From the NCBI GenBank assembly GCA_036278935.1, contig DASUKA010000090.1, positions 16,010-80,009 of the forward strand: 64,000 nucleotides of DNA. The letters run 5' to 3'. The translations under genes were made by a program, and so were the position numbers. Origin of the DNA: DASSNR01 sp036278935 (GTDB lineage Bacteria; Gemmatimonadota; Gemmatimonadetes; Gemmatimonadales; Gemmatimonadaceae). Of the stretch, positions 35,610 through 43,989 are shown piece by piece (the first letter of the stretch is position 1; every line of letters begins with the position of its first letter). Below the pieces are notes generated by a model. The model saw only the letters and a program-made list of their open reading frames with translations, was not told where the DNA came from and made no database searches.

Positions 35610-36905
35610 ATGGCCGCTCCGCAATTCATCGTCGACGGCGGGCACACGCTCGCCGGCTCCATCCATCCCGCTGGCAATAAGAACGCCGCCCTGCCGATCA
35701 TCGCGGCCACCCTGCTCACCGATCAGCCCGTGACGCTGGAGCACGTGCCGCGCATCCGCGATGTGGAGACGCTGGTCGAGCTGGTGCGTACGCTGGGCGT
35801 CACGGCCGACTGGACGTCGCGGAACACGCTCGTCGTGCATGCACGCCAGATCTCCGACGACGCGCTCGATCCCCAGCTCTGCGCACGCATTCGAGCGTCG
35901 ATTCTCCTGGCTGGTCCGCTCCTCGCGCGACGCGGGGAGGTGACGCTCCCCCCGCCCGGCGGCGACGTGATCGGCCGGCGGCGCGTCGACACGCACTTTC
36001 TGGCGCTCGAGCAACTTGGCGCCGACTGCACCGTGAATGGAGACTTCACGCTGCGCGCCACGGCGCTCCGCGGTGCTGATGTGTTTCTGGATGAGCCCAG
36101 CGTCACGGCCACGGAAAACGCGCTCATGGCGGCCGCCGCCGCCACGGGAACTACCGTGCTTCGGAACGCCGCCAGCGAGCCGCACGTCCAGGACCTCGCG
36201 CGTTTCCTGGTGGCGCTGGGCTCGCGCATCGAAGGCATCGGCACGAACTGTCTCACCATCCACGGCGACCGCCCGCTTGGTGGCACCACCTACCGCATCG
36301 GTCCCGATCATATCGAGGTCGGCTCATTCATCGGTCTCGCCGCCGTCACCGGCTCCGCGCTGCGCATCTGCCAGGCCGGTGTCGAGCATCTCCGCTCCGT
36401 CCTGATGGGCTTTGCCCGTCTTGGCATCGTCTGCGAGACCGAGGGCGATGACCTGCTCGTGTCGGCCGAACAGAGCCGCCAGATCCGCAGCGACCTCGGC
36501 GGACACGTTCCCAAGCTGGAGGACCAGCCGTGGCCCGCCTTCCCGGCGGACCTCATGTCCATCGCCATCGTGACCGCCACCCAGTGCAACGGACTCATCC
36601 TGATGCACGAGAAGATGTTCGAGTCGCGCATGTTCTTCGTGGATAAGCTCGTGGGCATGGGGGCGCGAATCGTATTGTGTGATCCGCATCGTGCGCTCGT
36701 CTCCGGACCCTCGCGGCTGCGCGGCGCCACGGTCGAATCCCCGGATATCCGCGCCGGCATGGCCATCCTCCTTGCCGCCCTCTGTGCCGACGGCACCAGC
36801 ACCATCAACAACATCGGCCAGATCGAGCGTGGGTATGAGCGGATCGATGAGCGTCTCCGCGCGCTCGGCGCGCAGATCACGCGCGTGGAGGGGAACAGCA
36901 GGTAG
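35610..36905 (+). CDS. murA: UDP-N-acetylglucosamine 1-carboxyvinyltransferase MurA, Cys-to-Asp form
   Basis: MurA transfers enolpyruvate from PEP to UDP-GlcNAc, the first committed step of peptidoglycan synthesis. The 431-residue product has the Lys/Asn site AGNKNAALP (about residues 21-29), RASILLAGPLLARRG, the Asp of FPADLMS and the Arg in IRAGMAILLAALCADG. The active-site loop reads PGGDVIGRRRVD: Asp119 (codon 35964-35966) stands where E. coli has Cys115. Enzymes with this Asp work but are not alkylated by fosfomycin. ATG 35610 gives the normal N-terminus; the frame is open 93 bases further upstream without family similarity. Confidence 0.94.
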   Translation: MAAPQFIVDGGHTLAGSIHPAGNKNAALPIIAATLLTDQPVTLEHVPRIRDVETLVELVRTLGVTADWTSRNTLVVHARQISDDALDPQLCARIRASILLAGPLLARRGEVTLPPPGGDVIGRRRVDTHFLALEQLGADCTVNGDFTLRATALRGADVFLDEPSVTATENALMAAAAATGTTVLRNAASEPHVQDLARFLVALGSRIEGIGTNCLTIHGDRPLGGTTYRIGPDHIEVGSFIGLAAVTGSALRICQAGVEHLRSVLMGFARLGIVCETEGDDLLVSAEQSRQIRSDLGGHVPKLEDQPWPAFPADLMSIAIVTATQCNGLILMHEKMFESRMFFVDKLVGMGARIVLCDPHRALVSGPSRLRGATVESPDIRAGMAILLAALCADGTSTINNIGQIERGYERIDERLRALGAQITRVEGNSR

Positions 36906-36906
36906 C

Positions 36907-37602
36907 ATGCTCCCCGATCGGGAAGCGGTGCCTGACTTTGCGGCGCTCGGAGTAGAGGCGTTCACGACCACCCGGGATGCCGGCAGCTTCAACACCGGCA
37001 CGCCTGCGCCTGTCGCGGAGGTGATAGGGCGCTGGTATTCCCTCGTCGACGCATTGACCGACCTGGTGCCGCGCGTGGCGACGGCCCGGCAGGTGCACGG
37101 CACTCGAATCATCGTCCACGAAGCCGCGTGGGAGGGATGGTTGCGCGTGCCCTCGGCCGACGGGCAGGTGGCACCCGCACGCGGTACCGCGTTGACCATC
37201 ACTGTGGCGGACTGCGTCCCCGTCTTCATTGCCCACCCGTCAGGCGCTGTTGCGCTACTGCACTCCGGCTGGCGCGGTACCGCGGCGGGCATCCTCGACC
37301 GGGGCGTGCAACTGCTCATGCGCCATGGCTATGCCACCGGCGAGTTGATCATCCATCTCGGCCCCGCCGTCTGTGGCGACTGCTACGAGGTGAGCCCCGA
37401 GGTCTATGGGCAGCTCACCGGCCGGAGTGTCGCGGCACCTACGCACGCGGACCTGCGCGCGCTCCTTGCGGCCAGGGCGCAGGCGCTTGGTGTGCGGCAC
37501 ATCACCACGAGCCCGCTCTGCACGCGCTGCCACAATGATCGCTTCTACTCCCACCGCGCCGGTGACACCGGCCGGCAGGTGGCGGTCATCGCCGCGCCTT
37601 GA
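36907..37602 (+). CDS. pgeF: Peptidoglycan editing factor PgeF / YfiH laccase-domain protein
   Basis: The 231-residue product has the YfiH copper/zinc-site pattern: ARQVHGTRI (about residues 60-68), TVADCVPVFIAHP (about 98-110), HSGWRGTAAGI (about 118-128) and the late GPAVCGDCYEVSPEV and CTRCHNDRFYSHR blocks. PgeF in E. coli removes L-Ser wrongly placed in peptidoglycan precursors; other members act on adenosine. Its position next to murA supports the cell-wall role. It starts one base after the murA stop and ends before the promoter and leader of the rimP operon. Confidence 0.85.
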   Translation: MLPDREAVPDFAALGVEAFTTTRDAGSFNTGTPAPVAEVIGRWYSLVDALTDLVPRVATARQVHGTRIIVHEAAWEGWLRVPSADGQVAPARGTALTITVADCVPVFIAHPSGAVALLHSGWRGTAAGILDRGVQLLMRHGYATGELIIHLGPAVCGDCYEVSPEVYGQLTGRSVAAPTHADLRALLAARAQALGVRHITTSPLCTRCHNDRFYSHRAGDTGRQVAVIAAP

Positions 37603-37627
37603 CTCTCCATAAGTTCAAGTCTAAATT
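37599..37627 (+). promoter_or_regulatory. Promoter of the rimP-nusA-infB operon
   Basis: TTGACT (37599-37604), which overlaps the pgeF stop, and TAAATT (37622-37627) are 17 bases apart, in an AT-richer patch. The predicted start near 37634 would give a leader of about 80 bases carrying two hairpins. A second, extended -10 (TG-T-TATTAT at 37693-37701) closer to rimP could serve as another promoter. Confidence 0.6.
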
Positions 37628-37637
37628 ACACATCGGT

Positions 37638-37693
37638 TGCCCAAGGCGATTTGCCATGGGCGGAAATGTGGGGATGGCCGCCCCACATTTTTT
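37638..37693 (+). terminator. Leader hairpins with intrinsic terminator upstream of rimP
   Basis: The second hairpin pairs AATGTGGGG (37665-37673) with CCCCACATT (37681-37689) around a 7-base loop and runs straight into a T-tract, a textbook intrinsic terminator. A smaller hairpin (GCCCA with TGGGC, 37638-37661) precedes it. Because the only good upstream promoter lies at 37599-37627, the terminator sits inside the rimP leader and may be an attenuator; it would also terminate pgeF transcripts. Confidence 0.7.
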
Positions 37694-37716
37694 GTTATTA
37701 TGGATCGCGATGCCGC

Positions 37717-38175
37717 ATGAACGAGACGCTGGAAACACTTGTGACCACGACACTTGGCCCGCTCGGGTTCGACCTGGTGGAGCTTCGCGCCGGCGGATCG
37801 CGCTCCAGGCCGTCGCTGCAGGTGCGTATGGAGCGGCAGAGTGGCGAACCGGTTACGGTGGATGATTGTGCACGCGCGTCTCGTGCGTTGGACGCGCGAC
37901 TGCGTGAGGAAGGGGAGGCGGCGGAGCAGTACACGCTCGAGGTCTCTTCTCCCGGCGTGGAGCGGCCCCTGCGCAGCGCGGCTGAATGGCGGCGATTTAC
38001 GGGGCAGCGTGCCGTCGTGCTCAGCCCCGTGCTGGGTGGGCGAGAAGAAGTGGAGATCGTTGAGGTCGAAGGGAGCCCCGGTGCCGAGGTGATCCACGTG
38101 CGAACACCACGGGGCGATGAGCCGCGCATCCCGCTGGCCGAGATTCGTGAGGCCCGGCTGGCCTTTCACTGGTAA
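37717..38175 (+). CDS. rimP: Ribosome maturation factor RimP
   Basis: RimP helps assemble the 30S subunit. The 152-residue product shows LGPLGFDLVELRAGG (about residues 14-28), VTVDDCARASRALDARL (about 47-63), the signature LEVSSPGVERPLRSAAEWRRF (split LEVSSPGVERPL, EWRRF) and a C-terminal SH3-like part. ATG 37717 is family-consistent. It opens the classic rimP-nusA-infB-rbfA-truB operon; nusA follows after 28 bases. Confidence 0.93.
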   Translation: MNETLETLVTTTLGPLGFDLVELRAGGSRSRPSLQVRMERQSGEPVTVDDCARASRALDARLREEGEAAEQYTLEVSSPGVERPLRSAAEWRRFTGQRAVVLSPVLGGREEVEIVEVEGSPGAEVIHVRTPRGDEPRIPLAEIREARLAFHW

Positions 38176-38203
38176 GGGACGGACAGAGGATACGGAGTGA
38201 TCG

Positions 38204-39529
38204 ATGGTCAGTTCCGGGGACATTCTGAACGCACTTCGCGAGATCACGAGTACCAAGCAATTGGATCGCGCGGAACTGCATGCGCTGCTGGAAGACGGCA
38301 TTCTGGCGGCGCTGGCGAAGCGCTACGGCCCAACGGTGGAAGCGGACATCAACATTGACGACCAGACGGGCCAGATCTCGATCGTCCGGCTCCGCTACGT
38401 AGTGGCCGAGGTCGCCGATCCCAGCCGGGAGATCTCGCTGGAGGATGCACGGTTCTACGACGAGGACTACGAAGTTGGGGACGTGATGGAGGAGGAGGTG
38501 CCGTTCGCGGACTTCGGACGCACCGCCGCGCAGGCCGCCAAGCAGCGCATCCTCCAGCGGGTGCGGGAGCGTGAGCGTTCCCGCATTCGGGACGAATTTG
38601 CCGGACGGGTTGGTGAGCTCCTTTCCGGCGAAGTCCAGCAGATCGAGCGCGGAAAGCTCGTGGTGATGTTGAACAAGTACCGCGAGGCGGAGGCGATCAT
38701 CCCCTACCGCGAGCAGAATCACCGGGAGCACTTCCACCAGGGCGAGCCCATGCGGGCGGTCCTCAAGCGGGTCGAGGAGACCCCCAAGGGCCCACGGCTC
38801 ATCCTGAGTCGCTCGGATGGCTTGTTCGTCATGGCGCTCTTCCGCCTGGAGGTTCCGGAGATCCAGCAGGGGATTGTCGAGATCCGCGCGGTCGCCCGCG
38901 AGGTGGGCAGCCGCACCAAGATCGCGGTGTTCTCCCGCGACGATTCCATCGACCCGGTCGGGGCGTGCGTGGGTCTCAAGGGCTCGCGCGTGCAATCCGT
39001 GGTCAACGAGCTGAGCGGGGAGCGCATCGACATCGTGCCCTGGTCCGCCGACCCGGAGCGCTTCGCGAAGATGGCGCTGGCGCCCGCAAAGGTTGCGCGC
39101 GTCTTCAGCGATTCCACCGCGCACACCATCCAGGCTGTGGTTGATGAAGACCAGCTCTCGCTCGCCATCGGGCGGAACGGGCAGAACGTGCGGCTGGCGT
39201 CGGAGCTTACCGGGTGGAAGATCGATCTGTACTCCAGCCGCGAATGGATCGAGCGCGCGGGAGAAACGCCGTTGTTCGCGCCGCTTCCCGACGAGCAGTT
39301 CGAGGCCGCGGACGTCAAGCTCTCCGATCTCGAGGCGCTGGGGCCGGCCACGGTGGCCGTGCTGGAGGAGGCGGGATACCGGACGCTCAACGATATCATC
39401 GATCTGGATCGCGAGGACTTTCTGCGGTTGCCCGGCATCGCGCCTGAGGAGGCGGACCGCATCATGGCGCTGCTCGAGGAGTTGACCGAAGATGGCGGCT
39501 CGGAGGGACCGGAGGGGACCGCCGCGTAA
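38204..39529 (+). CDS. nusA: Transcription termination/antitermination factor NusA
   Basis: NusA binds RNA polymerase and nascent RNA, modulating pausing, termination and rRNA antitermination. The 441-residue product has the N-terminal polymerase-binding domain, an S1 domain (about residues 135-200), KH domains (GACVGLKGSRVQSVVNEL at about 255-272; SLAIGRNGQNVRLASELTG at about 315-333) and a C-terminal helix-hairpin-helix segment (LSDLEALGPATVAVLEEAGY). In other bacteria NusA can regulate its own operon at a leader terminator; the leader hairpin upstream makes that possible here. Its stop overlaps the L7Ae-like gene (TAATG). Confidence 0.96.
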   Translation: MVSSGDILNALREITSTKQLDRAELHALLEDGILAALAKRYGPTVEADINIDDQTGQISIVRLRYVVAEVADPSREISLEDARFYDEDYEVGDVMEEEVPFADFGRTAAQAAKQRILQRVRERERSRIRDEFAGRVGELLSGEVQQIERGKLVVMLNKYREAEAIIPYREQNHREHFHQGEPMRAVLKRVEETPKGPRLILSRSDGLFVMALFRLEVPEIQQGIVEIRAVAREVGSRTKIAVFSRDDSIDPVGACVGLKGSRVQSVVNELSGERIDIVPWSADPERFAKMALAPAKVARVFSDSTAHTIQAVVDEDQLSLAIGRNGQNVRLASELTGWKIDLYSSREWIERAGETPLFAPLPDEQFEAADVKLSDLEALGPATVAVLEEAGYRTLNDIIDLDREDFLRLPGIAPEEADRIMALLEELTEDGGSEGPEGTAA

Positions 39530-39867
39530 TGGCGCACGGGGGCGCAGCGGAGCAGCGGCTACTGGGGCTCCTCGGCCTGGGACTTCGAGGTCGGCTCGCG
39601 GTGGTCGGCGTGCAGCAGGTACGGGTTGCGGCGCGGCGGGGTACATTGGTACTGGCGGTGCTTGCGAGCGATGCGTCGATGAATAGTCAGGACAAGCTGG
39701 TGCCGCTGCTGCGGGCCAAGCGTATACGTTTCATAGAGGGACCCGCCGCGGCCGTGCTCGGCGCGGCGCTCGGCCGTCGGCCAGTCGCGGCCATCGGTGT
39801 CATTGATCGCAATCTCGCCAGGGGACTCCTGAAGATTGCGGTGGCGAACTCGGCGGGACCTCGATAG
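39529..39867 (+). CDS. L7Ae-family RNA-binding protein (YlxQ-like)
   Basis: The 112-residue product sits between nusA and infB, where YlxQ/L7Ae-type proteins are typically encoded. It shows LLGLGLRGRLAVVGVQQVRVA (split LLGLGLRGR and VVGVQQVR), a long helix region and VIDRNLARGLL. L7Ae relatives bind kink-turn RNA. Similarity is modest, so the call rests on length, fold pattern and position. ATG 39529 overlaps the nusA stop. Confidence 0.65.
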   Translation: MAHGGAAEQRLLGLLGLGLRGRLAVVGVQQVRVAARRGTLVLAVLASDASMNSQDKLVPLLRAKRIRFIEGPAAAVLGAALGRRPVAAIGVIDRNLARGLLKIAVANSAGPR

Positions 39868-39877
39868 GGGGTAGGTT

Positions 39878-42658
39878 TTGATCAAGCTGCGTGTGCATGA
39901 TTTGGCAGGTGAGTTCGGTGTTTCCAGTGACGAGCTGATGAACATGCTGCGGTCCATGGATGTACCGGTCCGCAGCCATCTCAGCCCGTTGACCGATGAT
40001 CAGGTTGCTCGTCTCCGGGCACGCTGGGAGCGGGAGAAGCGAGCACGGACGGAAAAGGCATCGCCCTCCCCGCGGCGTCGGCGCGGGCGGGCGGCCGCGG
40101 CAGGAGCACCGGCGACCGCGGCCGCCGAAGAGGCGCAGCAGGCGGCGCCGGCCGACCACGCCGCGCCGCGTCGGCGTCGCCGCAAGGCCGCTGACCTCCC
40201 GCCTGCACCCGTCGCGGAGCAGGTCGAGGCGGAGCCGGAAGAAGGCGAGACAGTAGAAGCGGCTGCGAGCGCTCCCGGTGCTCCGGGCGCCGGTACGCCC
40301 GCGCAGGAGCCCGCGGTCGCGCCGCTGTCGCGCGCCGAGGCTCCAGTGGCTGCGGAGCCCGTTGTGCCTGCCCACGAGCAGGTTGAGGCCGCCGAAGCGG
40401 GGGAGGCGGCGGAGCATCAGGCGCCACCCGCGCCCGAACCTTCGCGCCCGGCTGCCGCTCCCGAGGGCGCGCCCCCGGAGCGAGTGGCACCTCGCCGTGC
40501 GCCCGCGGCGCCGGAGCGTCCCGCCGCGGCGGCCAGTGGCGCCCCGGGCCGTCCGGCTGCGTCGCAGCCTGGGGAATGGAAACGACCACGACCCGTCGTG
40601 CCGCGCCCGCCCCGCCCCAAACCGGTCGCCTCCGGATCGCCGTTCGCCCCGCGGCCGGTCGCCTCTGCGGCACCCGGCGCGTCCACCGGCGCCCCCATCC
40701 GTCGCGAGGAGAAGCGCGGGGGCAAGCGCAAGAAGGGGAAGCGGGGCACCGTGGATCACGAGGCGGTGTCCGCCAATATCTCGCGGACCATGACGGCTAT
40801 GCGCGGCGCGCCCTCCCGGCGTGGGCCGCGACGTGCGGGCGAGCCCTCGTTCCGCGAGGAGCAGCAGGCGTTGCGCGCCGCCGAGGCCGAGCGCGAGCGG
40901 ACTGCCGTGCACGTCAACGAGTTCATCACGGTAAGCGAGCTGGCGAACATTCTGAAGGTGCCGGCCACGCAGATCGTGGCGTTCGCCTTCAAGAACCTCG
41001 GCCTCATGGTCACGATCAATCAGCGACTGGACTTCGACCAGATCGAGCTGATCGCCAGTGAATTCGGCTTCCACGCGGTACGCGAGGAGGAATACGCGGC
41101 GCCCGCGGAAGTGGAGGAAGAGGAGCGGCCTGAGGATCTCGAACCGCGCTCGCCCGTGGTGACGATCATGGGTCACGTCGATCACGGGAAGACGTCACTC
41201 CTCGACTACATCCGCAAGGCCAATGTGGTGGCAGGCGAGGCGGGCGGCATCACGCAGCACATCGGTGCCTATCACGTCACCTTACCCAAAGGTCGGAAGA
41301 TTACCTTCCTCGACACGCCGGGCCACGAGGCATTCACCGCCATGCGCGCGCGTGGCGCGCAGGTGACGGACATTGTGGTGCTGGTGGTGGCCGCTGATGA
41401 CCAGGTGATGCCGCAGACCGTCGAAGCCATCTCGCACGCCAAGAATGCCGGTGTGCCGCTGGTGGTGGCCATCAACAAGATCGACCTGCCGTCGGCCAAC
41501 GTCCCCAAGGTGAAGCAGGAGCTCCTCCAGCACGGCGTCGTGCTGGAAGAATTCGGCGGTACCACGCTCGCCACGCCGATCTCGGCCAAGAAGGGCAGCA
41601 ACGTCGATGAGTTGCTGGACCAGATCCTCCTGCAGGCCGAAGTGCTCGACCTGAAGGCGAATCCAAACCGGCGCGCCACGGGCACCGTGGTGGAGGCACA
41701 GCTCGATCCCGGCAAGGGACCGGTGGCCACCGTGCTCGTGCAGAACGGCACGCTGCATGTCGGCGATGACTTCATCTGCGGTATGTACTCCGGTCGCGTG
41801 CGCAATCTGTTCGATGAGCGGGGCAAGACGGTCAAGGAGGCCGGCCCCGGAATTCCGGTGCAGGTGCTCGGAATGGATGGCGTCGCGATGGCGGGGGATC
41901 AGTTGATCGTGCTCGAGGACGCCACGGCCTCACGCGAGATCGCTCAGCGCCGGCAGCGTCTCGATCGCGAGGCACGCAGTCGCCGCACCGCACGGACCGC
42001 CGTGTCGCTCGAGGACTTCATGTCGCAGGCCGCCGCCGGCGAAACCCGTACCCTGCAACTGCTCATCAAGGCGGATCAGGGCGGCCCCGCGGAGGCGCTT
42101 GCCGATGCGCTCGGCCAGCTCTCGACTGCCGAGGTGAAGGTCGACGTGGTGCATCGCGGCGTCGGCGCCATCTCGGAGAGCGACATCCTGCTCGCAAAGG
42201 CATCGGGCGCGATCATCATTGGCTTCCACGTGCGGCCGGACACCAACGCGCGAGCAGCGGCGGACCGTGAGGGCGTGGACATTCGGCTGTACCGCGTGAT
42301 CTACGAGGCTGTGGCGGATGTGCGCGCCGCGCTGGAAGGCTTGCTCCGCCCGGAGGAGCGGGAGGTCACGATGGGAGAGGCCGAAGTGCGGGAGCTCTTC
42401 CGCGTACCCAGAGTGGGGGTGATCGCGGGATCCGCCGTCCGCAGCGGCGTCATCGCGCGTCAGGGCCGGGTGCGGGTTGTTCGGGACGGGGTCGAGGTCT
42501 ACGACGGGGTGATCGCGTCGCTCCGCCGCTTCAAGGAGGATGTGCGCGAGGTGCGCGAGGGATTCGAATGCGGCATCGCGATCGAGAACTTCAACGATCT
42601 CAAGGTGGGCGATCTGATCGAGTCCTATCGCACGGAAGAGGTCGCCCGGACGCTGTAA
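39878..42658 (+). CDS. infB: Translation initiation factor IF-2
   Basis: IF-2 positions initiator tRNA on the ribosome with GTP. The 926-residue product has an N-terminal domain (IKLRVHDLAGEFGVSSDELM), a long Ala/Pro/Arg-rich linker to about residue 300, a second N-domain, then the GTPase domain with GHVDHGKTS (about residues 431-439), DTPGHEAF and NKID, followed by the IF-2 C-terminal domains. The start is TTG 39878, 10 bases after the upstream stop, with GGGGTAGG as ribosome-binding site. The repeat-rich gap at 42661-42755 separates it from rbfA. Confidence 0.97.
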   Translation: MIKLRVHDLAGEFGVSSDELMNMLRSMDVPVRSHLSPLTDDQVARLRARWEREKRARTEKASPSPRRRRGRAAAAGAPATAAAEEAQQAAPADHAAPRRRRRKAADLPPAPVAEQVEAEPEEGETVEAAASAPGAPGAGTPAQEPAVAPLSRAEAPVAAEPVVPAHEQVEAAEAGEAAEHQAPPAPEPSRPAAAPEGAPPERVAPRRAPAAPERPAAAASGAPGRPAASQPGEWKRPRPVVPRPPRPKPVASGSPFAPRPVASAAPGASTGAPIRREEKRGGKRKKGKRGTVDHEAVSANISRTMTAMRGAPSRRGPRRAGEPSFREEQQALRAAEAERERTAVHVNEFITVSELANILKVPATQIVAFAFKNLGLMVTINQRLDFDQIELIASEFGFHAVREEEYAAPAEVEEEERPEDLEPRSPVVTIMGHVDHGKTSLLDYIRKANVVAGEAGGITQHIGAYHVTLPKGRKITFLDTPGHEAFTAMRARGAQVTDIVVLVVAADDQVMPQTVEAISHAKNAGVPLVVAINKIDLPSANVPKVKQELLQHGVVLEEFGGTTLATPISAKKGSNVDELLDQILLQAEVLDLKANPNRRATGTVVEAQLDPGKGPVATVLVQNGTLHVGDDFICGMYSGRVRNLFDERGKTVKEAGPGIPVQVLGMDGVAMAGDQLIVLEDATASREIAQRRQRLDREARSRRTARTAVSLEDFMSQAAAGETRTLQLLIKADQGGPAEALADALGQLSTAEVKVDVVHRGVGAISESDILLAKASGAIIIGFHVRPDTNARAAADREGVDIRLYRVIYEAVADVRAALEGLLRPEEREVTMGEAEVRELFRVPRVGVIAGSAVRSGVIARQGRVRVVRDGVEVYDGVIASLRRFKEDVREVREGFECGIAIENFNDLKVGDLIESYRTEEVARTL

Positions 42659-42660
42659 CG

Positions 42661-42755
42661 AGAGAGGGGAGAGGCGAGAGGAGGAACGTCACCTGGGGCG
42701 AGTCCCACTCGCGCGGAACCAAACTCTCTCTCCTTTCTCCTGTCTCCTTTCTGAC
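42661..42755 (+). repeat. Purine-rich fold-back repeat (element C) between infB and rbfA
   Basis: A purine-rich left part (GAGAGAGGGGAGAGG) and a pyrimidine-rich right part (TCTCTCCTTTCTCC) flank a GC-rich centre. The right part contains CTCTCTCCTTTCTCCT (42726-42741), identical to element A at 5066-5081. Pairing between the arms is weaker than in element A. It lies inside an operon, so it does not simply mark operon ends. Confidence 0.5.
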
Positions 42756-42761
42756 TTACCC

Positions 42762-43145
42762 ATGCCACACAGTACTCGTCGAGCCGACCGGGTTGCGGAG
42801 GCGATCCGCGAAGAAGTCGCAACCGTCCTCACGGACGGCGTCAAGGACCCCAGGGTGGTGGGGCTGGTGACCGTGACTGGCGTGGACGTGACCCCGGATC
42901 TTCGCTATGCCCGTGTGTACGTGAGCGTCATGGGCACGGAGGACGAACGGAAGACCACGTTCGAGGGGCTCACGAGTCTCGCTCCGCACCTCAGGTCCAG
43001 GCTGGCGAAGACGCTTCGGCTCCGGTTTGCGCCGGAGCTCGAGTTCCGCAACGACCCGACACCGGAGCGCGCGGCGCGCATCGAGACGTTGCTTGCCGAG
43101 CTGCGGGCCGAAGGGCACCCGCCAGGTGACGACGCCGGCGACTGA
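42762..43145 (+). CDS. rbfA: Ribosome-binding factor RbfA
   Basis: RbfA acts late in 30S subunit maturation, mainly in the cold. The 127-residue product is standard size and shows RRADRVAEAIREEVATVL (about residues 6-23), VKDPRVVGLVTVTGVDVTPD split as DPRVVGLVTVT and VDVTPDLRYARVYVS (about 42-56), then LRLRFAPELEFRND. ATG 42762 is the only suitable start. It overlaps the truB start by 20 bases. Confidence 0.95.
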   Translation: MPHSTRRADRVAEAIREEVATVLTDGVKDPRVVGLVTVTGVDVTPDLRYARVYVSVMGTEDERKTTFEGLTSLAPHLRSRLAKTLRLRFAPELEFRNDPTPERAARIETLLAELRAEGHPPGDDAGD

Positions 43146-43989
43146 GGGCGTGGTGCTCGTCGACAAGCCCGCGGGCATGACGTCGCACGATGTGGTGGCG
43201 GTGGCTCGCCGCGCGCTCATGCTGCGCCGCATCGGTCACGCCGGCACGCTCGACCCGTTCGCGACCGGTCTGCTCGTGCTGGTCATCGGGCGCGCCACCC
43301 GGCTCGTCCGCTTCCTCGATCTCGAGCCGAAGGTCTACCAGGCCACCGTTCGCTTCGGCGCGGAAACCGCGACTGACGACGCCACCGGTGCGGTGACCCG
43401 CACCGCGCCCCCGCCGGATCGTCAGGCTGTCGACCGGGCCCTGCCGTCGCTCACGGGGTGTCTGATGCAAGTGCCGCCCGCGTATTCCGCCAAGCAGGTT
43501 GGAGGCAGGAGGGCATACGACGCTGCCCGGCGCGGGGAGCCCATTTCGCTGGCTCCTACGGCCGTAACCGTGCATGGCTGGCAGCTCACCGCCTGGCACG
43601 GCGATGCAATGGAGGCGACCATCACGTGCAGCGGGGGAACGTACGTCCGGGCGCTGGCGCGCGATCTGGGGCGGCTGGCGGGGAGCGCCGCTCATCTTGG
43701 CGCATTGCGGCGTCTCCGCTGTGGACGCCTGGACGTGCGTGATGCGGCTTCGCTCGCGGCGCTGCAGGACGGGCATGCGCCGCTTCACCCAACGCTTTCC
43801 GCCCTTCCGCCGCTGCCACTCGAGCGCCTGGTCCCCGAGGATGCCGGCCGTGTTGCGCACGGCATGGCGGTCGCGGCCAGCCAGCCTGGCGAGCGCGCCG
43901 GTCTCGTGGACGAGTCGGGGGCGCTCATCGCGCTGGCGGAGCGGGTGCAGGACCGGTGGCAGCCTCGCGTTGTGCTGCGCGATGCGTAA
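43126..43989 (+). CDS. truB: tRNA pseudouridine(55) synthase TruB
   Basis: TruB makes pseudouridine 55 in the T-loop of nearly all tRNAs. The 287-residue product shows GVVLVDKPAGMTSHDVV (about residues 8-24), the catalytic Asp in RIGHAGTLDPFATGLL (about 37-52), and the later YSAKQVGGRRAYDAAR and SGGTYVRALARDLG blocks. GTG 43126 overlaps rbfA; GTG 43150 is a shorter alternative. The stop overlaps ribF. The rbfA-truB-ribF order is common. Confidence 0.95.
   Translation: MTTPATEGVVLVDKPAGMTSHDVVAVARRALMLRRIGHAGTLDPFATGLLVLVIGRATRLVRFLDLEPKVYQATVRFGAETATDDATGAVTRTAPPPDRQAVDRALPSLTGCLMQVPPAYSAKQVGGRRAYDAARRGEPISLAPTAVTVHGWQLTAWHGDAMEATITCSGGTYVRALARDLGRLAGSAAHLGALRRLRCGRLDVRDAASLAALQDGHAPLHPTLSALPPLPLERLVPEDAGRVAHGMAVAASQPGERAGLVDESGALIALAERVQDRWQPRVVLRDA

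Noticed and set aside
38021..39646. 541-codon open frame on the minus strand
   Set aside because: Antisense to rimP, nusA and the L7Ae-like gene, all with clear family motifs; no domain in the antisense product.
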